In this document: piece after piece, positions 44,158 to 53,985 of the stretch
How the letters are laid out: every line of letters starts with the position of its first letter
Numbering within the stretch: position 1 is the stretch's first letter
Source: an uncultured Lachnospiraceae bacterium
GTDB lineage: Bacteria; Bacillota; Clostridia; Lachnospirales; Lachnospiraceae
NCBI GenBank assembly: GCA_910578085.1
Contig: CAJTPM010000020.1
Location: forward strand, 1-64,000
Direction: 5' to 3'
DNA length: 64,000 nucleotides
Program-made: the position numbers and the translations under genes
Notes under the pieces: model-generated
Database searches by the model: none
What the model saw: only the letters and a program-made list of their open reading frames with translations
What the model was told of the DNA's origin: nothing

Positions 44158-45381
44158 ATGAAAGAAAAAGTAATTCTGGCGTACTCCGGCGGCCTCGACA
44201 CAACGGCCATCATCCCCTGGCTGAAAGAAAATTTTGACTATGAAGTGATCTGCGTCTGCGCGGACTGCGGGCAGGGAAACGAACTGGACGGCCTTGAGGA
44301 GCGTGCGGCTCTCTGCGGGGCTTCCAAATTATATATAGAAGATATTACGGACGACTTCTGTGACAATTACGTTGTCCCCTGCGTGCAGGCACATGCCGTA
44401 TACGAGGATAAGTATCTGCTCGGTACCTCCATGGCGCGTCCCGCCATCGCGAAACGTCTTGTGGAAATCGCCCGCAAGGAAGGGGCAAGCGCTATCTGCC
44501 ACGGCGCCACAGGCAAGGGAAACGACCAGATCCGTTTTGAGCTGGGCATCAAGGCCCTGGCTCCGGATTTGAAGATTATCGCTCCCTGGAGAAACGATAA
44601 ATGGACGCTTCAGTCCAGAGAAGAGGAGATCGAATACTGCAAGGCTCACGGCATAGACCTCCCCTTCTCCGCGGACAACAGCTACAGCCGCGACCGCAAC
44701 ATCTGGCACATCAGCCATGAGGGGCTGGAACTGGAAGATCCCGCAAGCGAACCCAATTACGAGCATCTCCTCGTGTTGGGCGTAACGCCCGAGAAGGCTC
44801 CCGACGAGGGCGAGTATGTGACCATGACATTTGAGAAGGGCGTTCCCACCTCCGTCAATGGACAGAAGATGAAGGTTTCCGATATTATCCGCACCCTGAA
44901 CGAACTGGGCGGCAAACACGGCATCGGTATCATCGATATCGTGGAAAACCGCGTGGTGGGCATGAAGTCCCGTGGCGTTTATGAGACGCCCGGCGGCACG
45001 ATCCTCTACGAGGCGCACCAGCAGCTGGAAGAACTGATCTTAGATCGCGACACCTACGCATTGAAGATGGATATGGGCAACAAACTGGCGCAGATCGTCT
45101 ATGAAGGGAAATGGTTCACGCCGCTTCGCGAAGCCGTGCAGGCATTTGTCGAGAGCACGCAGCAGTATGTGACCGGAGAAGTGAAGTTCAAACTGTACAA
45201 GGGCAATATTATCAAGGCAGGCACTACCTCCCCGTATTCCCTCTACAATGAAAGCATTGCCTCCTTCACCACCGGCGATCTGTACGATCACCACGATGCC
45301 AACGGCTTCATCAACCTCTTCGGCCTCTCTTCCAAAGTGAGGGCCATGAAGATGCAGGCTTTCGAGGAATGCAGACGATAG
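44158..45381 (+). CDS. argG: Argininosuccinate synthase
   Basis: A 407-residue N-type ATP pyrophosphatase joining citrulline and aspartate. Visible: the PP-loop AYSGGLDTTAIIPWL, GATGKGNDQIRFE, and the substrate segments YSRDRNIWHISHEG and GGKHGIGIIDIVENR. Complete. It is on the opposite strand from argCBD with its own promoter and terminator; argH and argF are not in the window. Confidence 0.96.
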   Translation: MKEKVILAYSGGLDTTAIIPWLKENFDYEVICVCADCGQGNELDGLEERAALCGASKLYIEDITDDFCDNYVVPCVQAHAVYEDKYLLGTSMARPAIAKRLVEIARKEGASAICHGATGKGNDQIRFELGIKALAPDLKIIAPWRNDKWTLQSREEEIEYCKAHGIDLPFSADNSYSRDRNIWHISHEGLELEDPASEPNYEHLLVLGVTPEKAPDEGEYVTMTFEKGVPTSVNGQKMKVSDIIRTLNELGGKHGIGIIDIVENRVVGMKSRGVYETPGGTILYEAHQQLEELILDRDTYALKMDMGNKLAQIVYEGKWFTPLREAVQAFVESTQQYVTGEVKFKLYKGNIIKAGTTSPYSLYNESIASFTTGDLYDHHDANGFINLFGLSSKVRAMKMQAFEECRR

Positions 45382-45385
45382 AATC

Positions 45386-45400
45386 GTGAGCTTCGCTCAC
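45386..45400. repeat. Short hairpin after argG
   Basis: GTGAGC/GCTCAC around TTC, 5 bases past the argG stop. It resembles the CTTCGCTC-bearing linkers of the mosaic repeats near 43.7 kb more than a terminator, as there is no T-run. Confidence 0.45.
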
Positions 45401-45443
45401 ATTGCCAGAAATGGGGCATAATAAATGACGTTTCTTCTAAAAT

Positions 45444-45474
45444 GCCGGGGTGGAGAGTTTCTTTCCATCCCGGC
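45444..45474 (+). terminator. Probable argG terminator
   Basis: 11-bp stem with one G-U pair (45444-45454 GCCGGGGTGGA with 45464-45474) and a 9-base loop. The following TGATACTATATTTT is only moderately T-rich, so this is a fair, not strong, intrinsic terminator. Confidence 0.55.
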
Positions 45475-45540
45475 TGATACTATATTTTCCATTGAATTCC
45501 ACTCTGCATGCATCGGATCATTTTCTTTGCGTGACTAAGC

Positions 45541-46002
45541 TTACTCCTCCTCATCTTCCTCCAGTTCTCTGTTTTTCTTTTTCCAGACAATCAGCATCAC
45601 AGACAGTACAATGTAGCACAAAATAAAGATAAAGCCAAAAAATACGACTGCACTCTTCAGTGCAATTTCCCCTTCACCGAACCTCATGTAATTGATTACG
45701 CCGAACATTACTGAAAATATCGCCGAACATATAAAACTTACAACAAAATTGGACTTTGCCGTCGCCTTTATGGTTCTGCTCCAGATTCCCTTTCTGATAT
45801 TTGCCGCCACCTGGTATGCGCCGCCCGCACACAGGATGATCATCTCTCCCGCCACATATCGCAACAAGTTCTCTCTGTACAGTAAGTTCTGTACTAAAAT
45901 TGCGATAACAAGACCAAAAAACATGATCCAAAAGCTTCTCTCCGCGATTTTCAAAGCATTCATTTCCTGCATTTCATCCAGATTATTTTTCATTTTCCTC
46001 AT
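45541..46002 (-). CDS. DUF6773-like membrane protein
   Basis: A 153-residue protein with four membrane helices (about residues 25-42, 48-65, 88-106 and 118-140) and an acidic C-terminus. It resembles small DUF6773-type proteins that are regularly encoded just after a Cro/CI regulator, as here, where the two genes overlap by 20 bases. Function unknown; the pair may be a small stress- or drug-responsive unit. Confidence 0.7.
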   Translation of the reverse strand: MRKMKNNLDEMQEMNALKIAERSFWIMFFGLVIAILVQNLLYRENLLRYVAGEMIILCAGGAYQVAANIRKGIWSRTIKATAKSNFVVSFICSAIFSVMFGVINYMRFGEGEIALKSAVVFFGFIFILCYIVLSVMLIVWKKKNRELEEDEEE

Positions 46003-46201
46003 AGTCCTCTTCCTCCCAGAACAAATCGTTTAATGTTTTCCCCAGCGCCCTGCAGATCGCCCTGCACAGCCTGATCGTCGGGTTATAATCCCCTTTTTCA
46101 ATTGCGTTTATCGTCTGCCGCGATACGCCCACTGCCTCCGCCAGATCCTGTTGGGACATATCAAGCGCCGCTCTGGCCGACTTTAGTTTCAGGTTCTTCA
46201 C
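45983..46201 (-). CDS. XRE-family transcriptional regulator (72 residues)
   Basis: A minimal helix-turn-helix regulator, YozG/YgzD-like: RAALDMSQQDLAEAVGVSRQ is the HTH, followed by TINAIEKGDYNPTIRLCRAI. It uses a GTG start at 46201 with GGAGG 5 bases upstream; the overlapping ATG is out of frame. It heads the two-gene unit with the DUF6773-like protein, whose start lies inside its 3' end. Confidence 0.9.
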   Translation of the reverse strand: MKNLKLKSARAALDMSQQDLAEAVGVSRQTINAIEKGDYNPTIRLCRAICRALGKTLNDLFWEEEDYEENEK

Positions 46202-46249
46202 ATATGCCTCCTTTAAATTACTTTTTGTAAAATATATCTTATATTTTTA

Positions 46250-46278
46250 ATTTTATTCCTTGTTTAACTTTTTGTCAA
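46250..46278 (-). promoter_or_regulatory. Strong sigma-A promoter of the XRE-membrane protein unit
   Basis: On the minus strand TTGACA (46273-46278), 17-base spacer, TAAAAT (46250-46255), in very AT-rich DNA about 50 bases before the GTG start. Confidence 0.75.
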
Positions 46279-46391
46279 GTATATTTTACTTTTTTAATAT
46301 TATAAATCACTTCAGCTGTTTTTGCTCTAAATTCACTGGGAAAGGTGGTATTTTACCCCACGTGCGTCGCCCTGGCAGCAAATTTCCTTAT

Positions 46392-46450
46392 AAGGACACG
46401 GCTGCTATTGCAAAAATGCAGATAAACGAGGCGGGAACTGTGACGTATAT
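46392..46450 (+). repeat. 59-bp inverted copy of an internal part of the giant surface-protein gene
   Basis: Matches 49748-49806 on the opposite strand at 58 of 59 positions (one A/G difference, Ile for Met). It encodes KDTAAIAKMQ...GTVTY in the same frame as the gene, on the plus strand, about 100 bases beyond the gene's stop. Flanking sequence on both sides is unrelated. It is either a recombination scar, a remnant of a duplicated gene end, or one arm of an invertible segment. The rest of the 353-base gap 46202-46554 holds the XRE promoter and a terminator. Confidence 0.93.
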
Positions 46451-46465
46451 GCGGTCCTGCGCATT

Positions 46466-46496
46466 AAAAACAGGCTGCCCCTGGCCGGACAGCCTG
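46466..46496 (-). terminator. Terminator of the giant surface-protein gene, usable both ways
   Basis: CAGGCTG/CAGCCTG arms (46471-46477, 46490-46496) with a 12-base loop. On the minus strand it is followed by TTTTT (46466-46470). On the plus strand a T-run also follows (46501-46509), so it can stop transcription from either side. Confidence 0.8.
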
Positions 46497-46554
46497 CCGT
46501 TATTTTTTTGGATTTCAGTACCCTGTTTTTTTCTCAGTCATTTCCTTATAAATT

Positions 46555-49500
46555 TTAATTCCGATTTCTATCCCCAGATTCCTCCTCCTCTTCCTCCTTT
46601 CTCCGTTTTACCAAAATAAAGAGTATTCTGCCTGCTGCCAGAATCACAATAACTCCCGCCAGAAGGAAAAGAATGATCTTTCCGCCGCCGGTTATTTCCG
46701 TTTCTTCATGGCCCGGCCCCATCTCTTCCTCCGTCGTACCGTCAGATCCGGTTTTATCCGTGTCCTCCGCGCCTCTTTCCACAACGATTACATAATCTGA
46801 AGCGTGGGTAAACGTCAGGCCGGCCATTCCGTCCTCCGCAATCTCGCCCGCGCACAGAAACTCAAGTTCTTCCACATCCCTGTTATAATAGTACAGTTTT
46901 GCGGTACAGCCTGCACTCTCTTTCCCAAGATCTATGAAAAGCATCGCCGTAAAACCGAATTCCCCGCTGTAGGCAAGGCTGATCTGTATGCTGTAGTTTT
47001 CCCCGGTGACACCGTTTATGATCGTTACCGGAATCCTGTCTTCATTCTTCCTTACGGAAAAATCGATATCTTTCACTCTATCCGCAGTGATGTCCTTCCC
47101 GTTCACACTCCAGAGAATGCCTTCTCCCATATCAAAGGTGACCGTGATATCTCTGCCTTTGATGCTGTCAAAAATATTGCCCGGCACAACCACGGATCCG
47201 TTCATATCCACATGGATCGTACTGCCTTCTTTTGCCCTCTCCTCCTCCGTGCGGATGATATCCCAGCCTTCTTTTCCTCTTTCTCCTTTAATAAAAGGAG
47301 TTCTGCCACTCTGTTCTGCGCCTTCGGGTACGCCCGTTCCCGCTTCTTTTTCTGTATTTGCGGAAGGCTTCTGATTTCGCCTCCTGCCTGCAGCAGAAGT
47401 ATCGTTCCGTGCTTCATCCTGATCAGTATCCTTCATGGACGTATCAATCTGTGTCTGATCCCGGTCAGTATCCACTGCAGGCAGCCCGGTATTGTGATTG
47501 CTATTGTTGCTGTTACTATTGTTATTGCTGCTTCCGCTGCCCGAATTATTTCCGGATCCGTTTCCGTTTTCGCTGTTTGAACCATTCCCGTCTCCACTGC
47601 CCGAACCGCTTCCATTTCCGCCGCCTGATCCGCTTCCGTTTCCGCTGCCTGAACCGTTCCCGGATCCACTTCCATTCCCACTGTCGCCCGATCCGCTTCC
47701 GCCGCTATCCTCCTTCTTTTCGTAACTCACATCCGCCGCCGCGCTGTCTTCCATTCCCTCTTTGACTGCGATCGCTCTTACTCTTGCCGGAACAGTAACC
47801 GTAAACGGCCCTGTGTAGCGCTCTGTGCTGCGGTTCGGCGCACTGCCGTCCGTCGTGTAATAAATCTCCGCTCCTTCCGATGCACAGGCGATGGTCACGG
47901 TTACACTGCCCGCATAACCTCCGCTCTCCGGCGAGATCACCGGCGTTTTCACCGTAAACTTCGGCAGCCGCAGCGAGGCGGACACCGCGCTGCCTGCATT
48001 ATATCCTTCTTTTTCCCTGTACCGTTTATAGCCCGTCACGATCTCTCCGACCTGCACACCAGTTATCACATTCTGCTTGGACCATGTGACACCGTCAAAG
48101 CTGTACTCGCACCCGTCTGTGGCCGGAATGGTCACGCTATAGTCCGTCTCCCCGTTTGCCGTATAGGATAATGTAAAAGATTCCGGCGCATCCTGCTGTC
48201 CTTTGGACAGATCAATCGTCAGGGATGTCTGCTTTGACGCATTGTGGGTCTCCGTCTCCTTCCTCCGGATCGCAAGAGTGATCTGATCCGACGCGCCGCA
48301 GCCTGTCTTCACATTCGCGTCCTCCCCGAATACCCAGCTTACTCCACCGTCAAAACTGTACTCCGCCCTGTCTGACGCCTCGATGGTCACAGTGAACGTC
48401 CCGTCCGTCTCCTCCTTTATCTGATATTGCAGAGCCGGCGCCGCAGGCGTCAGCTTCGGAAAGAATATCTCTCCCGTATCCTTTGGTTCACCCGCCTTAT
48501 AACAGTCCGTCTCCGCCATTCTGGCAAAAAAAGTGTGCGCCGTATTCGGCGTGATATCCGCAAATACATTGGAATCCTGCCAGTCTCCGTCGTCCATCCT
48601 GTACTGCGCCCCGACCACCGGAAGGATCGTATAAGTATACACCATCCCGTCATGCTCGGTCTTCCCCGTCACCGCGGCGGCAATTTCTTTCCCATCCGCC
48701 TTCTCCACTGTCCGGGAAGTATCGGCCATCAGAACCCCGGTATAACCTGTCGCCGTCACTTTCACCGAAACGACTTTCCCGATATCCCCCGCCGTCAGCG
48801 TGTAGGAAGCGCCGTCCCCGGTCTGCACAGGCAAAGTCTCGCCATTTCTGTAAAAACTGTAGGTGAAAATCGCACCGGTCTGCGTCCCCTCTGTCTCTGC
48901 CCGCAGCGTCTCCCCATATTTGACCTCTCCGGTCAACACGACACTTCCCTCCAGTACGGCCGTAAACGCCTCCTCATTTCGGAGCGCTACACCCGCCTTA
49001 TAGATTTCCGTCTCCTTTGTGCGCACCTGTACCTGCCCGACCTGATATGCATAATTTCCGATCTCTATGGTGCCCGTCACTTTCCCGGGATTCTGCGTAT
49101 CCTGTGCAAACGCATCCGACGACATCTCGATCCATGTGCTTCCCCCGTCGAGGCTATATTCATAACAAATGTTATCTTTCCCGGTAAAGGTAAACGTATC
49201 CGTTCCGCTTTCATCCTGTACCCTGCCGTCTGCCGGTGCATACTCCGACGGTGCATCCGCCTTCTGTACCTGATCCGTCACTGCTTCCAGCTTTCCGGAA
49301 CAGTTTTCCGCCGTCACTTCAACCCAAATGCTGCAGCCGATATCCTCCGCCGTCAGCTGATACTGCGTCGACGCCCCTGCGATCTCCGTCTCCTTTCCGG
49401 CACTGTCCACGCGATACCACCGCCAGGACACCGCCCCATGGTTTGCCGCCGTCACTTCCATGACCGCCTGCAGTGTCTCTCCATATACCGCTTTTCCGCT

Positions 49501-52500
49501 CAGCGTGACCGTGCCTGCAATGGCCGTCTTCAGCGTCGTAAACTGTGTGGCCGCCACGGAATTTGCCTCATTTCCCGCCGCGTCCGTTCCCACCGCATAA
49601 ACGTAGTAAGCTGTATTTGCTTTCAATCCCGTAAACTGCAGTTCCTGATCTGTCCCTGCCTGCCCGGCGGTGACGGAACGCTCCCTTTTGTCGGTATCCG
49701 TTCTGATCTGCTGCGCCGTGATGCCGCCTCTCTCCGTCTCTGACAGAATATACGTCACAGTTCCCGCCTCGTTCATCTGCATTTTTGCAATAGCAGCCGT
49801 GTCCTTTAACTCCTCCCCGGTCGGCGCCGTCAGTGTGAGCACCGGCGCGGTGGTATCCACAACGATGCCGTCGGAACAGACATACGCGCTTCTGTTTCCC
49901 GCCCGATCCACCGCACAGGCGTAGATTACGTAAGACCCTTCCGCCGAAAGCCCGAAACTGCCGGATGCAGAAGCTGTCTGTTCTCCGCCTTCCGCCTGCT
50001 TTAACGTCAGGGCAGTCCACGCCCCCTCCTCAAGCGCATCCAGTTCCTGTGCCGTCATCGCACTCTTGCCCGTCTCCTCGTCAGTGGGAATATCTGTATT
50101 TTCAATGTAATAGTAGATCCCCGCAATGCCGGAGAGCGCATCACTCGCCTGAATCGTCACCTGCTGGGGTTTATAGTACCCGAAAGATAAAACCCTGAGA
50201 AGCTTCTGCCACCAGGTGTCCCTGTCCGTGATTTTAATCCCTTCCTCCGCCATCGACAGGGACGGCAGAGTGGTGTCCACCTTCACCGTGATCTTTTTCG
50301 CATCGGTAATATAACCGGTGTTATTCTGTTTCAGATAATAGCTGACTTCCGTTCCCTCTTCCCCCGTCTGGGTATCATAAATGAGATACGAGGCAAACGT
50401 TCCCCCTTCCTCAAAACCGACCGTATACCCTTCCGGCGCGGTAATCTTTGCCCCGTTGCTCCATCCTTCGGACGTCGTCGCCGTTTCAGCCGTCTCATAG
50501 CGCTCGATCCGGAAAGTCCCCGCCAGGGTGCCTTTATAATTATTGATACCTGTCAGAGTATACCCCGCTGTCCCCACAGCCGTATTGTCGGTATAGATCA
50601 CCGTGTAATCCACGTCCTTTTGCAGCGCCTGCCCGTCTTTTGTCACCACAAGAGACGGTTCTTTGGCAACGCCGTCAAAATACACGGGACCCCCGCCGTT
50701 CACTGTCACCTGCGCCCCGGCGAGAGGCGCAGGCATGATCCTGACCGTATAACCCCAGGTCACCACAGGCTCCGTCTCCCCGTCCAGTGTGACCGCGCAT
50801 TCATAGGGATGATCCCCCACCGTCAGATCCACAGGAATCGAATAACTATCTGTGGTGGACAGCACCGCCTCCTCCCCTTTTTTCTTCCATACATAGGAAG
50901 CCGTCGCATCCGAAACACTGACAGACAGCACATTCACATTCGGATTCCGATAACTCCTCTGAAGCCAGGCAAAAGGACGTGTGATCCCCGCCGTCTGTCT
51001 GCGTCCGCAGAGAGTACAGGCACGGGCGCACTGATTGTTCCCGGTAAAGGTCCAGCTGCCGTATGTATGGCTCTCCTGTCCCGGACTGTAACCGCAGACA
51101 CTGCAGACTCCCCTGTGCCCTGCGCCGACACCGGTTCCGTCTCCACCGGACATATCTTCGTACTGATAATCGCAGGCCACCTCTTCCTCCAGGCCGCAGG
51201 CCCTGCAGATGTGCGCGTGCGTACCATTTCCGTTGCTCTTCCAGTCCCCGAAGCTGTGGGTACATCGATCTACCACGGCGGTATTTTTTGGAAAAGAAGA
51301 CTTGTCGTTGGAGGATGGCAGGAACAGCTCTTTCTTCCCATTCTCTACAGTATAATAGGCATAGCCTTCCTCCGGCAGTGTCATCAGTTTATTCGACGCA
51401 CTGAGAATTGCTCTCCATCCGCCTGTAAATGTGCCGCCGGAAAGGGTAATGCTGTCGCTCTGATCTGCATTTGCCTGAAGCCCGTAATCAGAATCCCCTG
51501 TAAAACTGCCTCCGCTGATCCTGATTGTTCCGCCGCTGCTTTGTGCCAGATATATTCCGTCCCGGATACCGCTTATTTCCCCGCCGCTTATCGAAATACT
51601 GCCGCTGTCCACATAGATGCCATAGCTGAATCTGTACATCTCTCCTGTTTCCCTGATCGTGCCGCCTTCAACCGTAACATCACCGCCCCCGACATAGACA
51701 GCGCCCCCGTATACATTTGCGTCATTTCCGGTGATAGCACCCGATCTGGCGATGACGGTTCCATCCTTCACAACAGTCTTTCCACCGGTCGCATAGATGC
51801 CGCGATATTTTCCTTCAATTTCGCCGCCCTCTATAACGGCCTCCCCTCCCGCCACATACAGGCCGGAAGCAGGGTAGCCGATCTGTTCGAGTTTTCCGCC
51901 GAGGATCGTCAGGCTTCCGCTCTCCACCTTGACCGCCGGTCCATTCCCCGCACCGCTGACAGAACCATAAGTCTTTACCAGTCCGTCCTCTATTCGAACG
52001 TTTCCGCCATTTACGCGGATTGTACAGCCACCATCAATATGCTCACTTCCTTTATTCGCAAACTTCACGCATCCCCCTGCGAGCGTGAAATTCCCGCCCT
52101 TTACATGAATCAGTTCCCCGTCGATATTACTGTACTTCTCGCTGAGAAGCGTGACCCCCTCCGCCACCTCCAGCGTGATATCGCTGCCAGGATCCTCTAT
52201 CACCAACGGCTCCCCTGCCATATTCACATCCTGCAGCACTTTCACCGCGGCAGTTTTCCCCTGCGCCGCCTCCCATGCAATATCCATAAAGAAATAGTAA
52301 TCCGTTTTGCCCGAGACCGTCACAGCGGCAGTCGCCTGCTGCCCGCAGACGCTGCAGGTTCCATTCCCGTCAAAGGTATGCGCGCCGGACTCTGTTTTGT
52401 CGCAGGCGCTGCAGGTGCGGTTATGGTTCCCCTCCCTGTCAACGTTCCACTCGCTCCATAAATGGGAGCACTCTCCCACTGTAACATTATTTTTCTGCAA

Positions 52501-53877
52501 CAGATATGGCGATTTGTCAGGTTTGATTATATTTCCGTCTTCATCATGGTAAGCATAACCTTCCTCCAGCCAGTCAAATACCGTGTCGCCGGCTGTCCTC
52601 AGAGAATAATAGCTGCCCCCGGTAAAGAAACCGCCGGAAATTTTCATGCTGCACACCGGTTGCGCGTCTATGGCACAGCCACTGCTGCCGCCCTGAAATG
52701 TACCCCCACTAATTGTCACATCACAGCTTTTCAAGCTCAATGCTGTGTATGTTTCGGCTGTAAAACTGCCGTCTGATATCTCCACCGTCCCGCCTTCCAC
52801 ATTGACAACATTGCCCTTGCCCAGCGCTTTAAACGTCCCGCTGTCGATTATAAGCGTACTGTTATACCCGAATATCGCCGCTTTGACTGCCGTTGTCACT
52901 CCGGTAGAAGTTATCTCCCCACCGTCAATCCTGATATCGCTGCCCTTGCTGAAAATCAGGCCGTACTGACTCCCTGTGACTTCGCCGCCATGCATAGTGA
53001 AAGAGCCGCCCTCCATATATACCCCTCTTCCATCGCTGCCTGCCACAGCTGTGACACGACCACCGTCCAGTGTAAAGCTTCCCCCCTGCACATCCACACC
53101 GCGCACCTGAAGCGTACCATTATTTCTGATCTCTCCACTCTTCATTGTCAGGCTTCCCGCCTGTATATTCATAAAACATCTCGAGCTGAAAGAGTAACCT
53201 TCTAATACAACGCCCTCGGACATTTCCAGCGTTATGTCCGTAGCCGCATCATTGATGATCAGATCTGTCCTGGAATCCAGATCTACACTCTTCAAAATTC
53301 GGACAGTGGCAGCTTTCCCCTGCGCAGCATTCCATGCATCAGGAAACCTGTCATAGTATTTCGTCTCTCCCCCGATCGTCACGCAGGCCACACTGTTCTC
53401 CGTCAGCCCATCCTCCGCAAGCAGCATAATGTCCGCATCCGGATCTTCCTCCGATACGTCTGTGTCCGCCGGTTTCGGATCTCCTCCCGATACGTCTTCG
53501 ATCCCGGATTTTTCCTTCTTTTCCGCCTCATCCCGGATCCCCGGTTCCTCGCCCTCTTCCGGCGCATCTGTATTTCCCGCCTTATCCGTACTCTCCGACA
53601 TCACACCCTTTTCCGGTTCATCTATGCTCCCCGGTTCTGCACCCTTTTCCGGTATGCCTGTGCTCTCCGGCACTACATCCTTCCCCGCCTCATCTATAAT
53701 CTCTGATCCTGCCTCATTTCCCGGCGCGTCTATGCTCTCCGTCCCGCTCCCGTTTCCCGGCACCGGCCCCTTCTTTGACGCAGCATACAATTCCGCCCCC
53801 GGCGTTGTCATAAATACCGCCAGCGCCAGCGCCCCCGCAAATAACCGTTTCCTTATCTTTTTCACTGTACTTCTCAT
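46555..53877 (-). CDS. Giant cell-surface protein, beta-helix and Ig-like repeats, C-terminal membrane anchor
   Basis: 2440 residues. Signal peptide (1-32, KKIRKRLFAGALALAVF); acidic repeats with ESTD/PEKG (to about 150); a parallel beta-helix (about 200-440) with GGSFTxxGG-type rungs; a CxxC segment (CSACDK, CSVCGQ); a second beta-helix (about 570-860); more CxxC ribbons; Ig-like domains including two related modules (VTLSGKAVYGETLQA and VVLTGEVKYGETLRA); three EYSFDG repeats; a chitobiase-C-like domain (about 2010-2095); a Gly/Ser/Asn linker (about 2100-2180); an outer domain; one membrane helix and KRRK near the end, with no LPXTG. Probably an adhesin. ATG 53877 is chosen for GAGGT 7 bases upstream; a GTG at 53910 lacks a site. 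Confidence 0.85.
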   Translation of the reverse strand: MRSTVKKIRKRLFAGALALAVFMTTPGAELYAASKKGPVPGNGSGTESIDAPGNEAGSEIIDEAGKDVVPESTGIPEKGAEPGSIDEPEKGVMSESTDKAGNTDAPEEGEEPGIRDEAEKKEKSGIEDVSGGDPKPADTDVSEEDPDADIMLLAEDGLTENSVACVTIGGETKYYDRFPDAWNAAQGKAATVRILKSVDLDSRTDLIINDAATDITLEMSEGVVLEGYSFSSRCFMNIQAGSLTMKSGEIRNNGTLQVRGVDVQGGSFTLDGGRVTAVAGSDGRGVYMEGGSFTMHGGEVTGSQYGLIFSKGSDIRIDGGEITSTGVTTAVKAAIFGYNSTLIIDSGTFKALGKGNVVNVEGGTVEISDGSFTAETYTALSLKSCDVTISGGTFQGGSSGCAIDAQPVCSMKISGGFFTGGSYYSLRTAGDTVFDWLEEGYAYHDEDGNIIKPDKSPYLLQKNNVTVGECSHLWSEWNVDREGNHNRTCSACDKTESGAHTFDGNGTCSVCGQQATAAVTVSGKTDYYFFMDIAWEAAQGKTAAVKVLQDVNMAGEPLVIEDPGSDITLEVAEGVTLLSEKYSNIDGELIHVKGGNFTLAGGCVKFANKGSEHIDGGCTIRVNGGNVRIEDGLVKTYGSVSGAGNGPAVKVESGSLTILGGKLEQIGYPASGLYVAGGEAVIEGGEIEGKYRGIYATGGKTVVKDGTVIARSGAITGNDANVYGGAVYVGGGDVTVEGGTIRETGEMYRFSYGIYVDSGSISISGGEISGIRDGIYLAQSSGGTIRISGGSFTGDSDYGLQANADQSDSITLSGGTFTGGWRAILSASNKLMTLPEEGYAYYTVENGKKELFLPSSNDKSSFPKNTAVVDRCTHSFGDWKSNGNGTHAHICRACGLEEEVACDYQYEDMSGGDGTGVGAGHRGVCSVCGYSPGQESHTYGSWTFTGNNQCARACTLCGRRQTAGITRPFAWLQRSYRNPNVNVLSVSVSDATASYVWKKKGEEAVLSTTDSYSIPVDLTVGDHPYECAVTLDGETEPVVTWGYTVRIMPAPLAGAQVTVNGGGPVYFDGVAKEPSLVVTKDGQALQKDVDYTVIYTDNTAVGTAGYTLTGINNYKGTLAGTFRIERYETAETATTSEGWSNGAKITAPEGYTVGFEEGGTFASYLIYDTQTGEEGTEVSYYLKQNNTGYITDAKKITVKVDTTLPSLSMAEEGIKITDRDTWWQKLLRVLSFGYYKPQQVTIQASDALSGIAGIYYYIENTDIPTDEETGKSAMTAQELDALEEGAWTALTLKQAEGGEQTASASGSFGLSAEGSYVIYACAVDRAGNRSAYVCSDGIVVDTTAPVLTLTAPTGEELKDTAAIAKMQMNEAGTVTYILSETERGGITAQQIRTDTDKRERSVTAGQAGTDQELQFTGLKANTAYYVYAVGTDAAGNEANSVAATQFTTLKTAIAGTVTLSGKAVYGETLQAVMEVTAANHGAVSWRWYRVDSAGKETEIAGASTQYQLTAEDIGCSIWVEVTAENCSGKLEAVTDQVQKADAPSEYAPADGRVQDESGTDTFTFTGKDNICYEYSLDGGSTWIEMSSDAFAQDTQNPGKVTGTIEIGNYAYQVGQVQVRTKETEIYKAGVALRNEEAFTAVLEGSVVLTGEVKYGETLRAETEGTQTGAIFTYSFYRNGETLPVQTGDGASYTLTAGDIGKVVSVKVTATGYTGVLMADTSRTVEKADGKEIAAAVTGKTEHDGMVYTYTILPVVGAQYRMDDGDWQDSNVFADITPNTAHTFFARMAETDCYKAGEPKDTGEIFFPKLTPAAPALQYQIKEETDGTFTVTIEASDRAEYSFDGGVSWVFGEDANVKTGCGASDQITLAIRRKETETHNASKQTSLTIDLSKGQQDAPESFTLSYTANGETDYSVTIPATDGCEYSFDGVTWSKQNVITGVQVGEIVTGYKRYREKEGYNAGSAVSASLRLPKFTVKTPVISPESGGYAGSVTVTIACASEGAEIYYTTDGSAPNRSTERYTGPFTVTVPARVRAIAVKEGMEDSAAADVSYEKKEDSGGSGSGDSGNGSGSGNGSGSGNGSGSGGGNGSGSGSGDGNGSNSENGNGSGNNSGSGSSNNNSNSNNSNHNTGLPAVDTDRDQTQIDTSMKDTDQDEARNDTSAAGRRRNQKPSANTEKEAGTGVPEGAEQSGRTPFIKGERGKEGWDIIRTEEERAKEGSTIHVDMNGSVVVPGNIFDSIKGRDITVTFDMGEGILWSVNGKDITADRVKDIDFSVRKNEDRIPVTIINGVTGENYSIQISLAYSGEFGFTAMLFIDLGKESAGCTAKLYYYNRDVEELEFLCAGEIAEDGMAGLTFTHASDYVIVVERGAEDTDKTGSDGTTEEEMGPGHEETEITGGGKIILFLLAGVIVILAAGRILFILVKRRKEEEEEESGDRNRN

Positions 53878-53955
53878 ATCCGACCTCACTTCTGTCCTCA
53901 GTTCCATCACAGACAGCTTCCATTCCCTCTGCCCGCAGACTATTTCCTCTCAAAT

Positions 53956-53985
53956 GACCCTGCACGGTTTGCAGGGGTCTTTGTT
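53956..53985 (+). terminator. Terminator-like hairpin in the divergent promoter region
   Basis: GACCCTGCA (53956-53964) pairs with TGCAGGGGTC (53970-53979, one bulged G) and TTTGTT follows. No plus-strand gene precedes it, so it may block antisense transcription or form a 5'-UTR hairpin in the surface-protein mRNA. It lies in the 350-base gap 53878-54227. Confidence 0.5.

Noticed and set aside
44329..45018. Long open frame antisense to argG
   Set aside because: A shadow of a high-GC third-position coding gene; no ribosome site or family resemblance.
46260..46619. Plus-strand open frame containing the 59-bp copy as a gene
   Set aside because: No ribosome site or promoter; only the 59-bp stretch resembles known protein. 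Treated as a repeat.
47560..47700. Repetitive GC-rich sequence resembling an array or an independent plus-strand gene
   Set aside because: It is the Gly/Ser/Asn linker of the giant surface protein read on the other strand.
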